Assembly (NCBI GenBank): GCA_039881145.1 | Contig: JAYKKI010000074.1 | Location: forward strand, 10,791,501-10,855,500 | DNA from: Druceiella hillmani | Taxonomy: Eukaryota > Arthropoda > Insecta > Lepidoptera > Hepialidae | DNA: 64,000 nucleotides | Reading direction: 5' to 3' | Part shown: positions 24,371-38,170 of the stretch, in pieces | Numbering within the stretch: the first letter of the stretch is position 1 | Layout of the letters: each line of letters opens with the position of its first letter | The notes under the pieces: generated by a model | Databases searched by the model: none | What the model was told of the DNA's origin: nothing | The model's input: only the letters and a program-made list of their open reading frames with translations | Translations under genes and position numbers: made by a program

Positions 24371-27119
24371 TAAATATTTGTATCCATTAATTTATATTTT
24401 TACTTGATAGGTAAATAAATACATTCCATAATATATAATAAATTTTTTTTTTAAATTTTTGAAAAATGTACAACCCGTCAATAAACCATCTTTACTTTAC
24501 CATTTAAGAGCAAATGCCAAAGATAAACTTTATTTGTAACGATACTAAAATTGCATGTTATGTACTTTTTTAAAAATTAATTTGAAGAATTAAGACGGAT
24601 CTCGTTAACTACACGAACTAAATTCTCAGTATCTATAACGGAAAAATAAACTTAAATATTTCCTGGCAAATGTACGTTATACCCTAAAAACTGTAAAAAT
24701 AATTGAATATTAAAACAACGTTTAATAAAAATCTACAAGGTTCGACGAATTAAACCGACAAACTACGTAATTGTAAAAATTTATCGCTACCTTGTTATGT
24801 TGTGCTCTTTAAATAAAACATGAATGTTTTCAAGATAACACATGGGAGTACCTAAGAAATGCGCTTGGTAGACTTGAAATATTTTACTTCCAAATTTTTC
24901 AATTACTTATTACGTATACTTACTAAAATATTTCGTCTTCAAAAAGTATTACGCATATTCCTCCCGATGAAATTACTGTTCCTTACTAAAATATGTTTTC
25001 ATTACATTATTCTTCTCCTATATTCAGCGTTATATTCGCATAATATGAATGCTAAAATACGCGATATGTTTGTTTTTGTAAAAAGAATGTCTGTTTTCAT
25101 AAGACATATTTATAAGAAACAATATATATACGGAATATGTTTAGTTATAAAATAAAAAGACGAGCCAAAAACTTGTAAGACACTAATAGGGTTTCGTAAC
25201 ATAATTTCATGGTGTGGGTTAATTAATTGTTTTATTTATGGTAAATTCATATTTAAATGTAGAAGTTCCGATATTCAAAGTTATCTAAATAAAACCTCAT
25301 TACCAGTTATATATGTGTTCGTAAGGAATAATAACCATTAAGTAGTGTGAACTATATTGTCTAATTGTGTAGTAAGTTTATATAGCCCACGCTATGTAAT
25401 AGTTATGCGCAATCATCACTACGAGGCTAATGTCGGTTAATGTCTCCAAGCAATAGGCAGACATGTCGTTTTTCCATTTTATACTATTTTTGTGAAAGGC
25501 TGATACCATTTGCACCTACAGACGTAACAATTTTTTTTTACCCGCACCGTTTTTGATAAGTATACACACTTCATTTCCACAATTCATTTTTCGCCACGCC
25601 TATTTCGCCAATGTATATCCGGGTGGAAAACTACATTAGGCGATATAAAATACACATAGTGCTATCTATTTATGTACATAGATACACTATATATTTGTAC
25701 AATTTCTCCTGGTTACGCTATATACTTTTGTGTTGTTGAAATATTGCATTGAATTTTTGAAAATATTTAATTTGTATATCTTCCCATTAAGTTAGAAAAT
25801 TGCAATAAAAATGTTTAAAAACTTCGTATAAGCTGGGTTAGTAGATTTTACGTGATGCATGTACAAAGCAATACATATATAAAGAAAAGACAACATTTTA
25901 TCTCAATGCACTTGACAACCAATTTTTTATCATCGATTTATTTTTCATTTAAAAATGAAATATCTAAGCAAATACTTTTAATGTAAAGGCACGCAAATTT
26001 CAAAGTTATATCATATGTACACGACTCGGGCTACGCCTCAGGATGTCGAGGAGCTACTCGCGTGACATTAACTTCATAAATCTTTGGGTGACGTCGCTAA
26101 GTGTGCTTGAATTTGTGCATTGTTGCACTTCCAGTTTGCTTGCACGTCTTTGCATGTGTTAGCAAGGTAAGGTCCTGCAGCCATAAATTTGGGGAACTGT
26201 CCGGTAATTTAGAGACTCATATCAATAATAAAATTGGAAAATAAAAAGAAAAATGGACTCATTTGATAATAATAAAACACTTTTGGTATAATTTAATAAA
26301 AAAAGGTATCTGTGATGCGACACAGTTCCCTCGTCATGTACACAACTGATATTCTAATTTGAGAACTTCGTATGTTGATTACCTAATAACTCTGCAACAC
26401 AGGAACCGATCGTTATTAACTTTAGAGTACGTATATTTCACAGAACGGAGTATCACATAAGTATTATTACGTTGTTTGTATAAAAGGAATATTAAAACCC
26501 TAAATAGTATATTTAAATATTTTAGCTAATCGTATATAGACGACACGACAGTTCATGGTTCACATAAGTCGCGTTTTAACCCAAAATGCAAGATGATTCC
26601 TGCAGCACGAAAATCAAACTTTTCATTCAGTAATAATAATTTAGTGGTGCAATTTACTTACAGATGGCGCAACATGCATATTTATAGAGGATGTGACATT
26701 ATTTATAAATAGATGTTTCGATTGTGTTATTGGGTAAGAGACAAATCCCATTGTCTTAATAAAAAATCCGAACCAAATGTAAACACAAACTTACTTTTGT
26801 ATTTATAATATAAGTATTAGGAATATGGAACCTGTTTATCATAAATAAGTATTTTTATTGTTAACTAATATAAACATAGAAATTTGGTTTCTACATTAAT
26901 CTCTAATTTGTAAACGGGTTGACGTGAAAAATAGAATACGAATTAATTATAGACTTATTTGTATTTTATCCCAAATTTTTTCTCGAGTGATAACAACCAT
27001 CTTTATAATGTCAGTAAAGTTTCTGCATAAGCATATAGTGTGGTCTCTAAAGAAATTTAGTAAGTTTAATTTTAGCATGTAATAACTGTGACTATGTACG
27101 TTTGTTTTATGTAAATTTA
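24371..27119. other. AT-rich non-coding stretch
   Basis: No gene recognised. The 98-codon plus frame at 24,859-25,155 is hydrophobic and Lys-rich but lies in AT-rich DNA without any motif. A slightly GC-richer patch occurs at 26,030-26,190. Confidence 0.45.
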
Positions 27120-27245
27120 CCATAATGCTACTACGGAACGAGAATGGAATTTAAAAAATTTAAGCGTGATAAATTATAGCCCGGATTGACACATAAGTTG
27201 CATTATTCTGATAATCCACGCGAACTAAGCCGCGAGCAGTTAATT
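27120..27245 (+). mobile_element. Second fragment of the insect RTE-like repeat
   Basis: Aligns with 24,260-24,370, sharing CTACTACGGAACG.., a CCGGATTGACACATAAGTTG block and the 3' motif GAACTAAGCCGCGAGCA at 27,222-27,238. It is 5'-truncated, as expected of LINE-type insertions. Confidence 0.55.
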
Positions 27246-27469
27246 AATTCATGAAGAAGTTAGTTGTGGAAAAAAAAAGATTTTAAAATTTATTTTACGG
27301 TTACATATCCTCTATGAAACTATTTCCTATAGTGCTTAAATTTTTTAATAAACCTATTAAAATGAGCAGAACTCGCGCTGTACTAATTCTGTGTACACTT
27401 AGGCATATAATTATAAGGAGTATAGTTGATAGAATAATAGAGGATGAGGATAGAGTATAGAGTAAACTA

Positions 27470-27472
<3 letters not shown>

Positions 27473-27525
<53 letters not shown>
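27473..27525. repeat. (TA)n microsatellite
   Basis: Pure TA tract, then ACACATAAATATA. Confidence 0.97.
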
Positions 27526-27531
<6 letters not shown>

Positions 27532-29149
27532 AATATAAGTTTTAAACATGAAAGTTTATTATTTCGTATATCTTTCAAAGCTGTATAGATTACATATATG
27601 TATGTGATTACATATCAAAAGCCAAGAAATTCAAAATCCATAAAACAATTTAAATTTAGCAGTTTTGGAAATAGATGTCTAAGGGACACATTTTTGTGGA
27701 CACTTTCCATTAAATTGCAACCCAAGACAAAAACTCCAACAATGGTTTCCCTGGGAACGTAATCACGTATCACATTTAACACGTTCCCCTCCAAATCATT
27801 ATAACATAACAATTTTTTAGTGCCTTTATAGTTACTTTCTTAATAATTATGTAATTATTTTTCAAAAAATATATATGTGATTGGTATTAAGCATTTAAAA
27901 AAAAATTATTCACAGGTAATTCCCAGTATGGAACATAATATATTTCGTATTAAGCTAGGAAATAAGTATTATAAAAATTGTACAATATAGTGTATCTTTA
28001 ACTATTTAGGATGGATGTTGACTTTGGACTTACTATGTCTCGTCAGTTGTTTTTTTCTTTAACTACTTCTCTTATATGTCTACTCGCAAAAATCAGTGAA
28101 CTGATTTTAACAAAACTTTTATTAATACCATTTAGATAATTGTTTTTATATTTCTATTTCAATGATTAAGTAAGATATATCAGTTGATTTTGAATTAAAG
28201 GAAAACTTATAACAAATTCACTTTATGAGCCATTTTTCGCCCACTATTGATTCAATTTTGACTAAATTTTCGTTTTTCAAATTTTATTAAAATTAAATAA
28301 ATTATAATTTCTGAAAGTAATTTAAGATAGCTTCTTTACATTAATAAAGATTGACTTTAACCAAACGCTATATATGCCAACAGTGTTTGGTACTAAACAT
28401 GGGTATTAAGTGAAAACTTAAATGAAACCGATTTAGAGAATAATATTTAAAACTGTTACTAAAAGATTAGGTAATATATAAATACGTAATTAATTGAAAG
28501 AATGAATGAATATTAGGTAAGACGAGCTACAGGTGTCGCGTATATCTCCTTTGGCGTTGAGAAAGTATATTATTTCCATTAAACATAAAATTCAACAAAC
28601 GACACAAAGCGAACTCATAAAACAAAACATTCGCCAAATCGAACGCTGAAAATGAAAGTGGATTACAGATATAAATTTTCTACAGCTAACGAACATTCTT
28701 TGGGCAAGTGCTATAAATTTTGCAATAAGGACGTGACGATAGCGAGCGCCGTCCGCCCTCCGCTACTGATTGAACTCAGGTTTTATGACCGCTCTGTGAT
28801 CCGCTTTTCTCGTCGACATCTTAATTTGACTTGTAGTTTCTACAATGCTCCGTATAACGAGCTACCGATACACATACAGTGGATCCGTTACTTCATTTAG
28901 AGCTTTATGTACAAATACCTAAATATTACAGTATAAAAAGTTAACAAGAAACAACGACAACATGATGAATTTCACGTCAAGGGCTACATTCTGATAATCA
29001 ACGAAAGGTAAGATGACAGTTTATAGATACTTATAAAGACTTAAATGAAATGCAATAATTTTAACTCAGTAGCCTACTAAGTTCAAAAGTCTGACAAAAT
29101 GACCATATTTTAAAAGTATATGTATTTTAGTAATTGTATTATCACTTAA
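27526..29149. other. AT-rich stretch with a CpG-richer patch
   Basis: Mostly featureless. At 28,620-28,900 an 82-codon plus frame (MKVDYRYKFSTANE...) lies in a CpG-richer patch. It has no recognisable domain and no paired splice sites that I trust, so I do not call a gene. Confidence 0.3.
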
Positions 29150-29209
29150 ATCATAACAATTAAAATTATATAATTTAGTATCATAACAATAAAAATCATA
29201 TAATGTAGG
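29150..29209. repeat. 30-bp tandem duplication
   Basis: ATCATAACAAT.AAAA begins at 29,150 and 29,180. Confidence 0.85.
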
Positions 29210-30949
29210 CCAATTTATAACAAGTTCCACTCAAATTATATAAATATTCTCTATGTTGGTATTGTATATGTCAGTATTATATAAGATATTGGATATTTCA
29301 TAATGGACAAATAGCGTAATAGGATTGTATCAGATATATTTTTGAAATGACGCTACAATCTTGAGGTCCATAAAGTCAAACATTGATATTTGAATTTTTT
29401 GAATTTCCTGTCTCACGACGTTTCTTTCTATTAACGTTGTATGTAGATATTTTAGTGTTTTTGTGCATATTTAGAAAATTTTAATTTTTTTTTAATTTCC
29501 CGGAGGATAAACGCCGTATTCACGTAACAAAGCTGAAGCTCGATTAAATTAAAGTTCACCCCTGTTCACATTTTTGCGATTAAAACTTGCTATGTTCATC
29601 AGCCGATGATAAAATTGAAATGCCACTATATAAAATATAAAAATCCACAAGTTCAATATACAAAGTATAAAAAATATGCAAATCCACAATTTAGGAAAGC
29701 CTTTTTCAATGAAATATTGGAAATTACCCGTTGAAATTACATTTAATTAAAAGATAATGTATTTCCTAACATTATATTTATGTAACTAAATTTTAATTTC
29801 CTAGCATTGTTATATATTTTTCTGGACGTACTCGTTGATTCCGAAAACAAAAGAACAGCAAAAGTACTTTTCCTATTTATTTTGGTGTAAGAAATAACAT
29901 TTTATTACGACGCTACTAAAAAATAATTCTAGACCAGGGTAATTTCAGTGGACAAATGAGTAATTTCAATAAAACCAGGCTAAAATCTTTATTCATATTT
30001 GAAGCGGGATGGTCAATCCATCTTGGAATTTTTTTCTAACAATCTTGCTAAAACTGAATGTTCTCTTATCATCAATATTAGCTTAAGAGGGCATTTAATT
30101 ATCAGCAAAACTATAAATATGTATCACAGGAACTAATGGAATTTTAATTAACGTTAATATATTAAAAAAATATCTAAAAGCAAAATAGGGAGCGGATTGT
30201 GTGATATTATTGGCAATAATTATGATTTTAAGAATCATTGAAACATGAAAATTAACGATAATCAAACTTATATTTGCGGGCTTTCTAAGTAAAGTTCTAA
30301 AAAAAAATTAAATCACAATCAACAAATGCAAACATTTTTAAAACTCCCGAACGATTATATCTTCTTGACAAATAATTAGACTGTAATAAACTGTAGCTCA
30401 TTTCTATAATAGTTTCTAGTTTGCAATAACATACTGCTGATTAATATACGATAATTATTCCAAACATACAGGAGTTCAAAGTGAAATATTTTTAACTATA
30501 AGAGCTCAGGACTCAGTCGTAAGGTCGTAAAAGAATAAAAGAATAAATTACTAAATATTTTATACTATTGCTTGTAAACAATTTATTCTATTATGTATTA
30601 AATTATTATTTATATAATTATGTATTAAACACAGACGACGTCAAATGTCATAAACAATTAAAGAAAAGTTTTTCTAACTCCTTGTATATTTGGAACAGAT
30701 CGGTGATAAAGTTTATTAAGTACATTTTGCCAAAAACTGCAACCTTAAAACAAATTCCAGTTCATTTAAATGAAATATAAAAACATTTCGTAAAAATATA
30801 ATCGTTCAAATATTTTTAACATATTGTATTTCTTTTCTTAAATCTTTATTTTATTTTTCTACTATTAGTAAGTACTTACTGGCCCCTTTTGTGAAAACAG
30901 TTTGTTAAAACTTTTATATCCCCAGTATGGGTGAACTAACTCACTATTT
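29210..30949. other. AT-rich non-coding stretch
   Basis: Nothing recognised. Confidence 0.5.
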
Positions 30950-31130
30950 GATAGCGATCCAAAAATAAAGCAGTCTGTCTGCCTCGATTGATTAAGAGAT
31001 TAATCGCCGACGGCGAGCGCTGTGAGCTGAAAAATCGTAGCCGGTAATCCTGCGTGATATATGCGGTCGACCAGTAAATGCGTATGAATTGCATAAGTGT
31101 TAATCAGTATTGTGTGAGTGAAAAATTATT
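30950..31130. promoter_or_regulatory. CpG-richer block, possible 5' UTR or promoter
   Basis: Contains TTAATCGCCGACGGCGAGCG and ATATGCGGTCGACCAG in otherwise AT-rich DNA, and an initiator-like ATCAGTATTG at about 31,110. It has no ORF. The assignment is speculative. Confidence 0.2.
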
Positions 31131-31739
31131 GGAATTTAAAATGGAATAACGTTACAAAATAATGTGCAACACCATCTGTTACGTGTAGTTTGAATCTAAA
31201 CTTAGTGATATGAAGACAAATTATAAGTTAGCTGATTTTTAGAGCGATCATTCATTTAGATAACAATCGTATTTGTAGAAGCGGTTCAAAAAGAGTAACA
31301 TAATCCCTACGTTAGGATTTAATGCAAAATCCAGAAGCGCTTCCATTAGATATGAAAACATTACAACTTAGTTTGTTATCCCCGTTGTCCGCCGATTTCA
31401 TCACTTATTTTACTTATATCAATGCCTTTGGTCATAAATTAGTTAATAATTTTGGCAAATTTTACCTAAAAATTTTTACTTAATTCTCTAATTATATAAC
31501 AGTATATGATTTCGGGCACTAACTTCTTTATAATGTAGTTCCAGCTTCAAAACCTGCATCATCATAATTTAAATTATAGTTAAAATTAACACTAATTGAC
31601 AACAATTGTTAAATCCAAAGTGTAAACAACAGGAAAATTAAATTTCAAATACGTTCAAAATTTTATATATCTCCATTAGTGAAGCAAGATAACATTATAT
31701 AATCGAAGACGTCCCGACAAGACCGTCATAGTAAATTGT

Positions 31740-31766
31740 AACAAGGCATCAAGACGGTGCCTTGTT
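31740..31766. repeat. Short 9-bp inverted repeat
   Basis: AACAAGGCA (31,740-31,748) pairs perfectly with TGCCTTGTT (31,758-31,766). Confidence 0.8.
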
Positions 31767-31983
31767 TACTTTTATTTTTCTGCTTGCACTATGTCTAGAT
31801 ATAATTTTACCAACATTAAAATGTTACTATACTAAGGGTATTGAAATTACTACTACATACTTTGTTCTACTGTTCTTGCAGGTGTTTATACGAAGGGAAA
31901 AAATCCGCAGATTTCATTTATTGACGGGTTTAAGAGAGTTTTAAATAAAATAACTTTGACATGGACAAATTGAATGCTAAAAC

Positions 31984-32240
31984 GTAATTCTACAATTAAA
32001 CGCCAAGGCGTTTATAGAGCGAAGCGTAATTAAACGCCACGACGTAATTACATGGCGCATTGCTAATTAAAGGTACTAAACGAAGAACGTAATTAAACGT
32101 CGAAGTGTTTATAAAGCAAGGCGTAGTTAAACGCCAAGGCGTTTATAAAATAAGGCATACTTAAACGCAAAGACGTAATTACAAGGGGTAATTTAATACC
32201 AATTCATTTTGGGATAGACAGATTAAACGCCAAGGCGTAT
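31984..32240. repeat. Cluster of degenerate ~34-bp units built on ACGCCAAGGCGT
   Basis: About six units follow one another, most starting TAATTAAACG or TAGTTAAACG. In the best units the centre is the near-palindrome ACGCCAAGGCGT followed by TTATA(A/G)A and GC(G)AAGGCG (units at about 31,993, 32,026, 32,088, 32,123 and 32,157). A lone copy follows at 32,223. Some units pair TTAAACG with ACGTAATTA instead. No protein frame uses it. It may be a decayed minisatellite or a set of protein-binding sites. Confidence 0.8.
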
Positions 32241-35200
32241 TATCCCCATTTTTTAGTAAAAAAATTTTATTTTTCAAAACTAACGTTTTGAAGTTATCCT
32301 TTTGATATACATATTTTATATTAACTGTACGGTTCCACGCGCGAAATATTTTAATTTTAACCATAACTACTCCTAAATTTGAAATCCCGTTTAAAATCAG
32401 TTCTTGATAGTCCTTTTTCTCATCTATCTGAGCTCCCCCACGCCCCTCGTAGTCACTAAACGCCGTTCGCAAAACGACATAAGTCGTCGGGAAAGGAGAG
32501 TATCAGCTGGAACACTCGTATCGATCAGGCAATAACTAAGTCGGTCTCTCTCCACCTTGCACTGTTTGAGCAGTATTCACAGACTTCTGTTACATTTTTT
32601 GATCACTGTACGAAATACTAATACTAACGAGTATTGGCATAATGTTGAACGAGTGGAACCAAAGATTAGCACAATTTATTTTTTACATTATTAGAGATAA
32701 CAACAACATACATGACATATAAATATTATACTAATGTGAAAAAATTGTTCGTCCATTCATAAACAATAACATTTAAGTTATTATTTATATTAAATATTAG
32801 TATATATTTTTTTCAATACAAATATTTAAGACAATGAAAATTATTTTTAATTCCGAAAATAATTTTACATATAACTTCTCACATTGCAAAAGAAAGAGAA
32901 CAACAATAAATATTTCACTGTTTATTTTAATGTTTTATACAAAAACTTGAAACATATATAATGATACCAACGACTTTTTTATTTAGATTTTGTCATTAGA
33001 ATTCATGACGATTTATATTATTTTCTATATTGTTTGGGTTCGTTTGCATGTTCAATAATTTGTTCTAATTTTGTCGTAGTCAGTTATTTTTAAATTACTT
33101 TGAAGAACTAATCATTGCTTATATCCATATTTATTTGGGCTGAATTTCATTTCAGCGTAGTTTTATGACAAGCAATTGTAATATTTATCGGCAACTGACA
33201 TTACCCTACAATCGTTTCAATATTCGTTGATTAATATGAATTAATCGTTACATACTCATGCAAAATACTTCACGTCAAAATAACTTAATTTTCCATAGTA
33301 AAATAAAAAACTAGAAATTAATTTAAATTATACAATTTAATCGCCAAAAATTTCCTGTCGTATTTATTTTACTAAATTCTGGCTCCGATTAGTAACAATC
33401 CTAATCAATTAGCGGAATTTCATCCTCTTTGTTATGCCATTTCGTATTAGTAAACATAACATATTAGTAGACATAACTTTATATTAATTACATTTTGGGA
33501 TTGAATAAATTCGCAAATTGTTCGTGAGAGAATGAAATTTTAATAATAGAAAATTTTGGATATCAAGAAGGAAAATTTTATCTATTGTGTCCGATATAGT
33601 TCCCAAAAATTGCATTTGTTAAATTAAGTTTAAGATAAGTATTGAATTTTTCTATTGAAAAATTTGCTAAAATGACTGCATTTTTTTATTAAACGTTAAT
33701 CATGTGAAGATTAAAACTAAAAGAATAAAATATAATAAGGGAAAATAAGAGTTGCTTAGTTGTAATTTGGTGTGCATCGGGATGTACAGTATTTCCCATA
33801 TCATTTATTTGTTCACGTTGTCCATATAATTGGTTCAATGTATCCAACAATCTAGGTTTTTATTTTTAATATTATTTTTTTCACAATTGTTTGTATATAA
33901 AATTATCTTCAATGAAAATTCTGGCCTAAATAATACTTACTTTTAATAACTTAGGAAATGGATGCATCAGGTGTAGTAATTTGTTCCATAATTTTGAAAA
34001 ATATGGATTTACAAGCAAATGGAAGAAATTGAAAAGAAAAAATTGTATTATTAAAGCTTTGCTTGCTTTGCACGCGGTTAAGTTATAGCGAACAATAAAA
34101 TTGTTTAAGTTTCTTGATATCAGATGGTCATATAATGTGTAGTATCACAACCATATTGTTTGGAATTTTATAGCTTCACGAAAAATAGCCAGCAGCAAAT
34201 GTTAAATTAGACAATAGTCGAACTCTTCAACATAGTTAATTGAATGTTTGGAAGCAGAATTCCCAGAAATTTAGAAATTATCAAACCAATGTGATTTAAT
34301 ATAATACATAGTCATTTTTAACGCACGTGTATTAAATTAAATTACAGGTGGGACAGCGTAACCCAATATTGATTTCAATTAGCTCTCGTGATGTATTAAG
34401 CTCTCATACGTCGATGACCGTACAAAATATACAAATATTGTCTATTCAAAATAATGCTATCTTCTAATAATTTTTTTACTATTTCTTTCCGGTTGAATAA
34501 GTTAGTGTTCCGTAACTAGAAAATGGAATATTTATAATTTTGTTACGTCTGTGGGTCTGTTCGTACGTCATAGCCTTATAGCGTCTACAATATTATATCA
34601 AATGTGATAGAATATTAGCGTGAGATATACTTTATTTTACGTAGAATACAATATGTTATCGAGGAAAAAAAAAAGAAAAATTATTTGTAATTATTTTTTA
34701 ATATTATGTACTTAGGTATAAACATTATTTACGCTATGGATTTCTTATAATATAATGTCATTAAATAGGTCTGTAAAAAATAATTTAAAAATATGTAATC
34801 ATGTTTTTTGATATAGTGCCTCTTTTAGAAGGTATGGATTTTCATAGCATTTCTTGATGGTAATTTGTATCTCTCTCATTTTTATCTTCAATGTTCCAAA
34901 AAAGAAACCAAAACAACAATTTTTAGGGAATGTAATCACTTAGAAATTATAAAAAAAACGTTATTTAAATAAAATGGCTCTTTAAAAAGTGAAAAAATTA
35001 TGGAATGTGAAGTATTTCTGAGTTTTGCCCATACAATTAAAAGGGCGAGCCAAGTATATTTTGAACGATTCACAGCGGTAGTTTTACAGGTGTTCACCTG
35101 TATTATAAAGAGAATACACTAATTATACTCAATGGTTAAAAAAGAAAGAACAATTTTGGATATCGGTTCTGACATCGCAGTTTGCATATTCAACAATAGA

Positions 35201-36011
35201 TTATACAATGTTAGAAATATTATGTATTTATTAGACCTATCAGTAGTCCATAATGTTCTAATTTTTGTGCGGTAGAAGAAACTGAATCGATACGTGTATG
35301 AAGAAGAGAGCTCTCTCACAAATTAAATAAAAGATATTCGCATGATATTAAAATTAGTCGGAAAACATGCAACTTGAAAAGAAAGCTTTATTGTGCAGAA
35401 TTTGCAAACTAAAAGTCATGTCATTTTTATCAAATTATTGCAACAATATATAAAGTTTTTACTTATTGTATAACAACTTTCCGAAAAATTTATCATTTTG
35501 CAAAGAAAAAGAAATATGTACATTTCTTTAGCATGTAAGAATTATTTATAATTATGCATTAGTTCCAGATATATTCATTTTCAAGAAATTCTTCGCACCG
35601 TTTGGTGTCTGCCAAAAATGTTACTTGCAAGCATTAAAATGAACGGCATCATTTTTACATAAAGCAATTTGAGTTGTTTTGATATTAATATTATAAATAC
35701 CTTCACATACATTAGAACTGGTCATTTCCTTTAAAACATCCAACCTAGATTAAATATCTAGAACAATCGTTGAAAAATGAAACTACTGCTGATAAATTAA
35801 AAGATATAGACGATCAAGTTATTTGCCTTACGCATGTGAAAGTTGTACTAGCCAAAATATATATAATAAAAAAAAGTTACTTTTTCTATGATTTGAATAT
35901 AACTACTTTTTTAATGTTTAAACTTTTAAATGTAAATACATTTACAATGTATTTGGAACAATCGTGGTGCAAGGAAACCAATAAACAATTTGGCAATGAA
36001 AACAATATTAT

Positions 36012-36014
<3 letters not shown>
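32241..36014. other. AT-rich non-coding stretch
   Basis: Nothing recognised. The 97-codon minus frame at 32,179-32,472 overlaps the palindromic cluster and has no known domain. Confidence 0.45.

Positions 36015-36065
<51 letters not shown>
36015..36065. repeat. (TA)n microsatellite
   Basis: Pure TA tract. Frames on both strands run into it as Tyr-Ile strings. Confidence 0.97.
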
Positions 36066-36066
<1 letters not shown>

Positions 36067-37569
36067 CTGGTAGTTACTATTACGAAAATACCCATTTGTC
36101 ACAAACTATTTTCCTGGAAAGTATTTGACTAAAAATAATGATAAATTTGCACAAAGACAGAGAGCATCGTAACAAAATTACTGACACCAGGTTTGAAATG
36201 AAAAGTTTAATTTAGATCCTGGAAGTTAATTTCAGGGAGTAAATTAGAAATTATAAAATATTTTTTAAAGTGGTCGTGTAATGTGTCAAATGAAAATGTA
36301 TTGAGTAACAAACTCAACAATGCATATTTTTTATGAACTTATTTATACATATTTTGGGGTAAACGTTTCGAAATTGTTATCCTTATTTTTAATACCAAGA
36401 GTATCACTCTGAAAAATATGAAAAAAGCATATACATTGGGGAGTCCCAATAATTTTTGTAAACAATCAAATGGTTTATTTCCCTTTAATTGCTGAACCGT
36501 TGGTTTTAGAGAAAAAATTTTCCAAGATAAATATTCCTCACCATATAAGAAACTTTCGTCCTGACACTTTTTAAATTTTCTTTTTTAATTAGGCTCAGCC
36601 AAAACACTCCGCGCATGCACGATGTATACCGTTAATGATGGTGCGGTCAGCGGCATATACCACGGTAGATGGGCGTTTTTTACGCACATAGACCCAGAGC
36701 ATTACTAATAATATTTAAGAGATGACTGATGGCACAGAACACTAATTTTGGAAGCGTACACTGCAATTGACCGACTTTTCAATATGAAGAATATATTTTT
36801 CTTATTTCCGTTGCTGTAATTAATAAAAGAATATAGTAATCTGATGTTGGTGTCCTTTTCTTGTAATTGTTCACTTTTTCTGCTAAAAATCATATTTCTA
36901 CATTTAGGTATGTAAATTAATTTAAATTATCGAATATATTACATAAGAAACAAAAATTATTATGATGATGATTTCCTTATTCTAAAGATTTTATAATATT
37001 TTTTCTAAATAACACAATTATTCTTTTTTAAAATTTTAATTTAAACTATATTTATAACAATTTTTTAATTCGATTTGCGAAATCTCTTTTTTACATTCCC
37101 TATTTGGTTACCTTACTCACTCGTCTAAAAAAATAAATTAAACCGAATTGCACATCTAACGCAAAAGTTTTAGCAATATATTAAAACCAATTTTATCTTG
37201 GAAACCAATTCGAAGGTTGTAGCTCAAGTTAGCTTCTGAACCTATATTTGTTATCCACGTGAATATAATAAAAGCTGGCGTTTTTCGTAACAGTACAAAA
37301 ATTAGGAGCCCACTTCAAATGTTATCAATTGTAAAACGATATTTAATTAAATATGTTTATTTTAATATTATACCCTTATCCACTCACTGTTAATCACTTT
37401 ATTTTGCTAATATTGCCACATATATGTAATATTATTATAAAATAGTACACAACCAGAAGACTAAGCGATTTATTGATCAATCGTAAATCTATTTCTTGGC
37501 TCAACTTTATGACATCCAATTCAATTGTCGTAAACAATAAACCGTCTAAGACTTTCGATGTCATATCGT
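36066..37569. other. AT-rich stretch with one GC-richer patch
   Basis: At 36,595-36,705 a GC-richer patch (GGTGCGGTCAGCGGCATATA) stands out. No ORF or repeat match in the window. Confidence 0.35.
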
Positions 37570-38170
37570 GTGAGGTCTCAGCTACAGCACAGCCGGCGAC
37601 AGCTATGAAGTTGTAGAGCAGTGAAATGATGGAAATAATTGTTTGCGCTATATTGTTATTTTAGCTCATAATAATACGAGCATTTTGAAGTAATATATAA
37701 CATGTTGTGTATTTGGTAAAATTAACGAGCTATGGGAGAATTATTAACAAAGGTGGTATTGATAAATCGTTATTAATGGATTGAATGTAAAATATTCGCA
37801 AACATGAATTATAACACAAAACGCAATAGTGTGGTCCTAAAAGGTTTATTTATTTAATTTTCAGCGCTAACATCATATTTTTTGTCTTTTAGTTACCTTT
37901 TTACGGCCATTGACATTTATTGACTTGAATATTTATTATTCATTTAAGAGATTATATCAATTTATACGATAACTTAAAACATTGGAGAATTTAATAAAGA
38001 GTAAATATTACTAGGAGATTAATATAATAAACCAGCTAAGTGCAAATCTCACTCGAACATTGAATGTTCCAATCACATTTTGGAGTGCAACTTTATTTCT
38101 CGTGTACTTTATTTCTCGTGATTTATCATTAATAATGCAGTAAACATTTAGTAACGCTAATTATTTATGA
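37570..38170 (+). repeat. Dispersed repeat family A, copy 1
   Basis: Aligns with 48,815-49,395 in the same orientation over about 550 bp. Shared blocks are CAGCCGGCGACAGCTA / CAGTCGGCGGCAGCTA, TTTTAGCTCATAATAA.ACG, ATATAAC.TGTTGT.., TATTAA.GGATTGAA, AAAACGCAA.A..G.., TATTTAAT and a TTTATTTATCA..AATCATCATTAAT-like end. No coding frame. Confidence 0.7.

Noticed and set aside
24859..25155. 98-codon hydrophobic plus frame
   Set aside because: AT-driven composition, no domain, no start context or neighbours. Probably chance.
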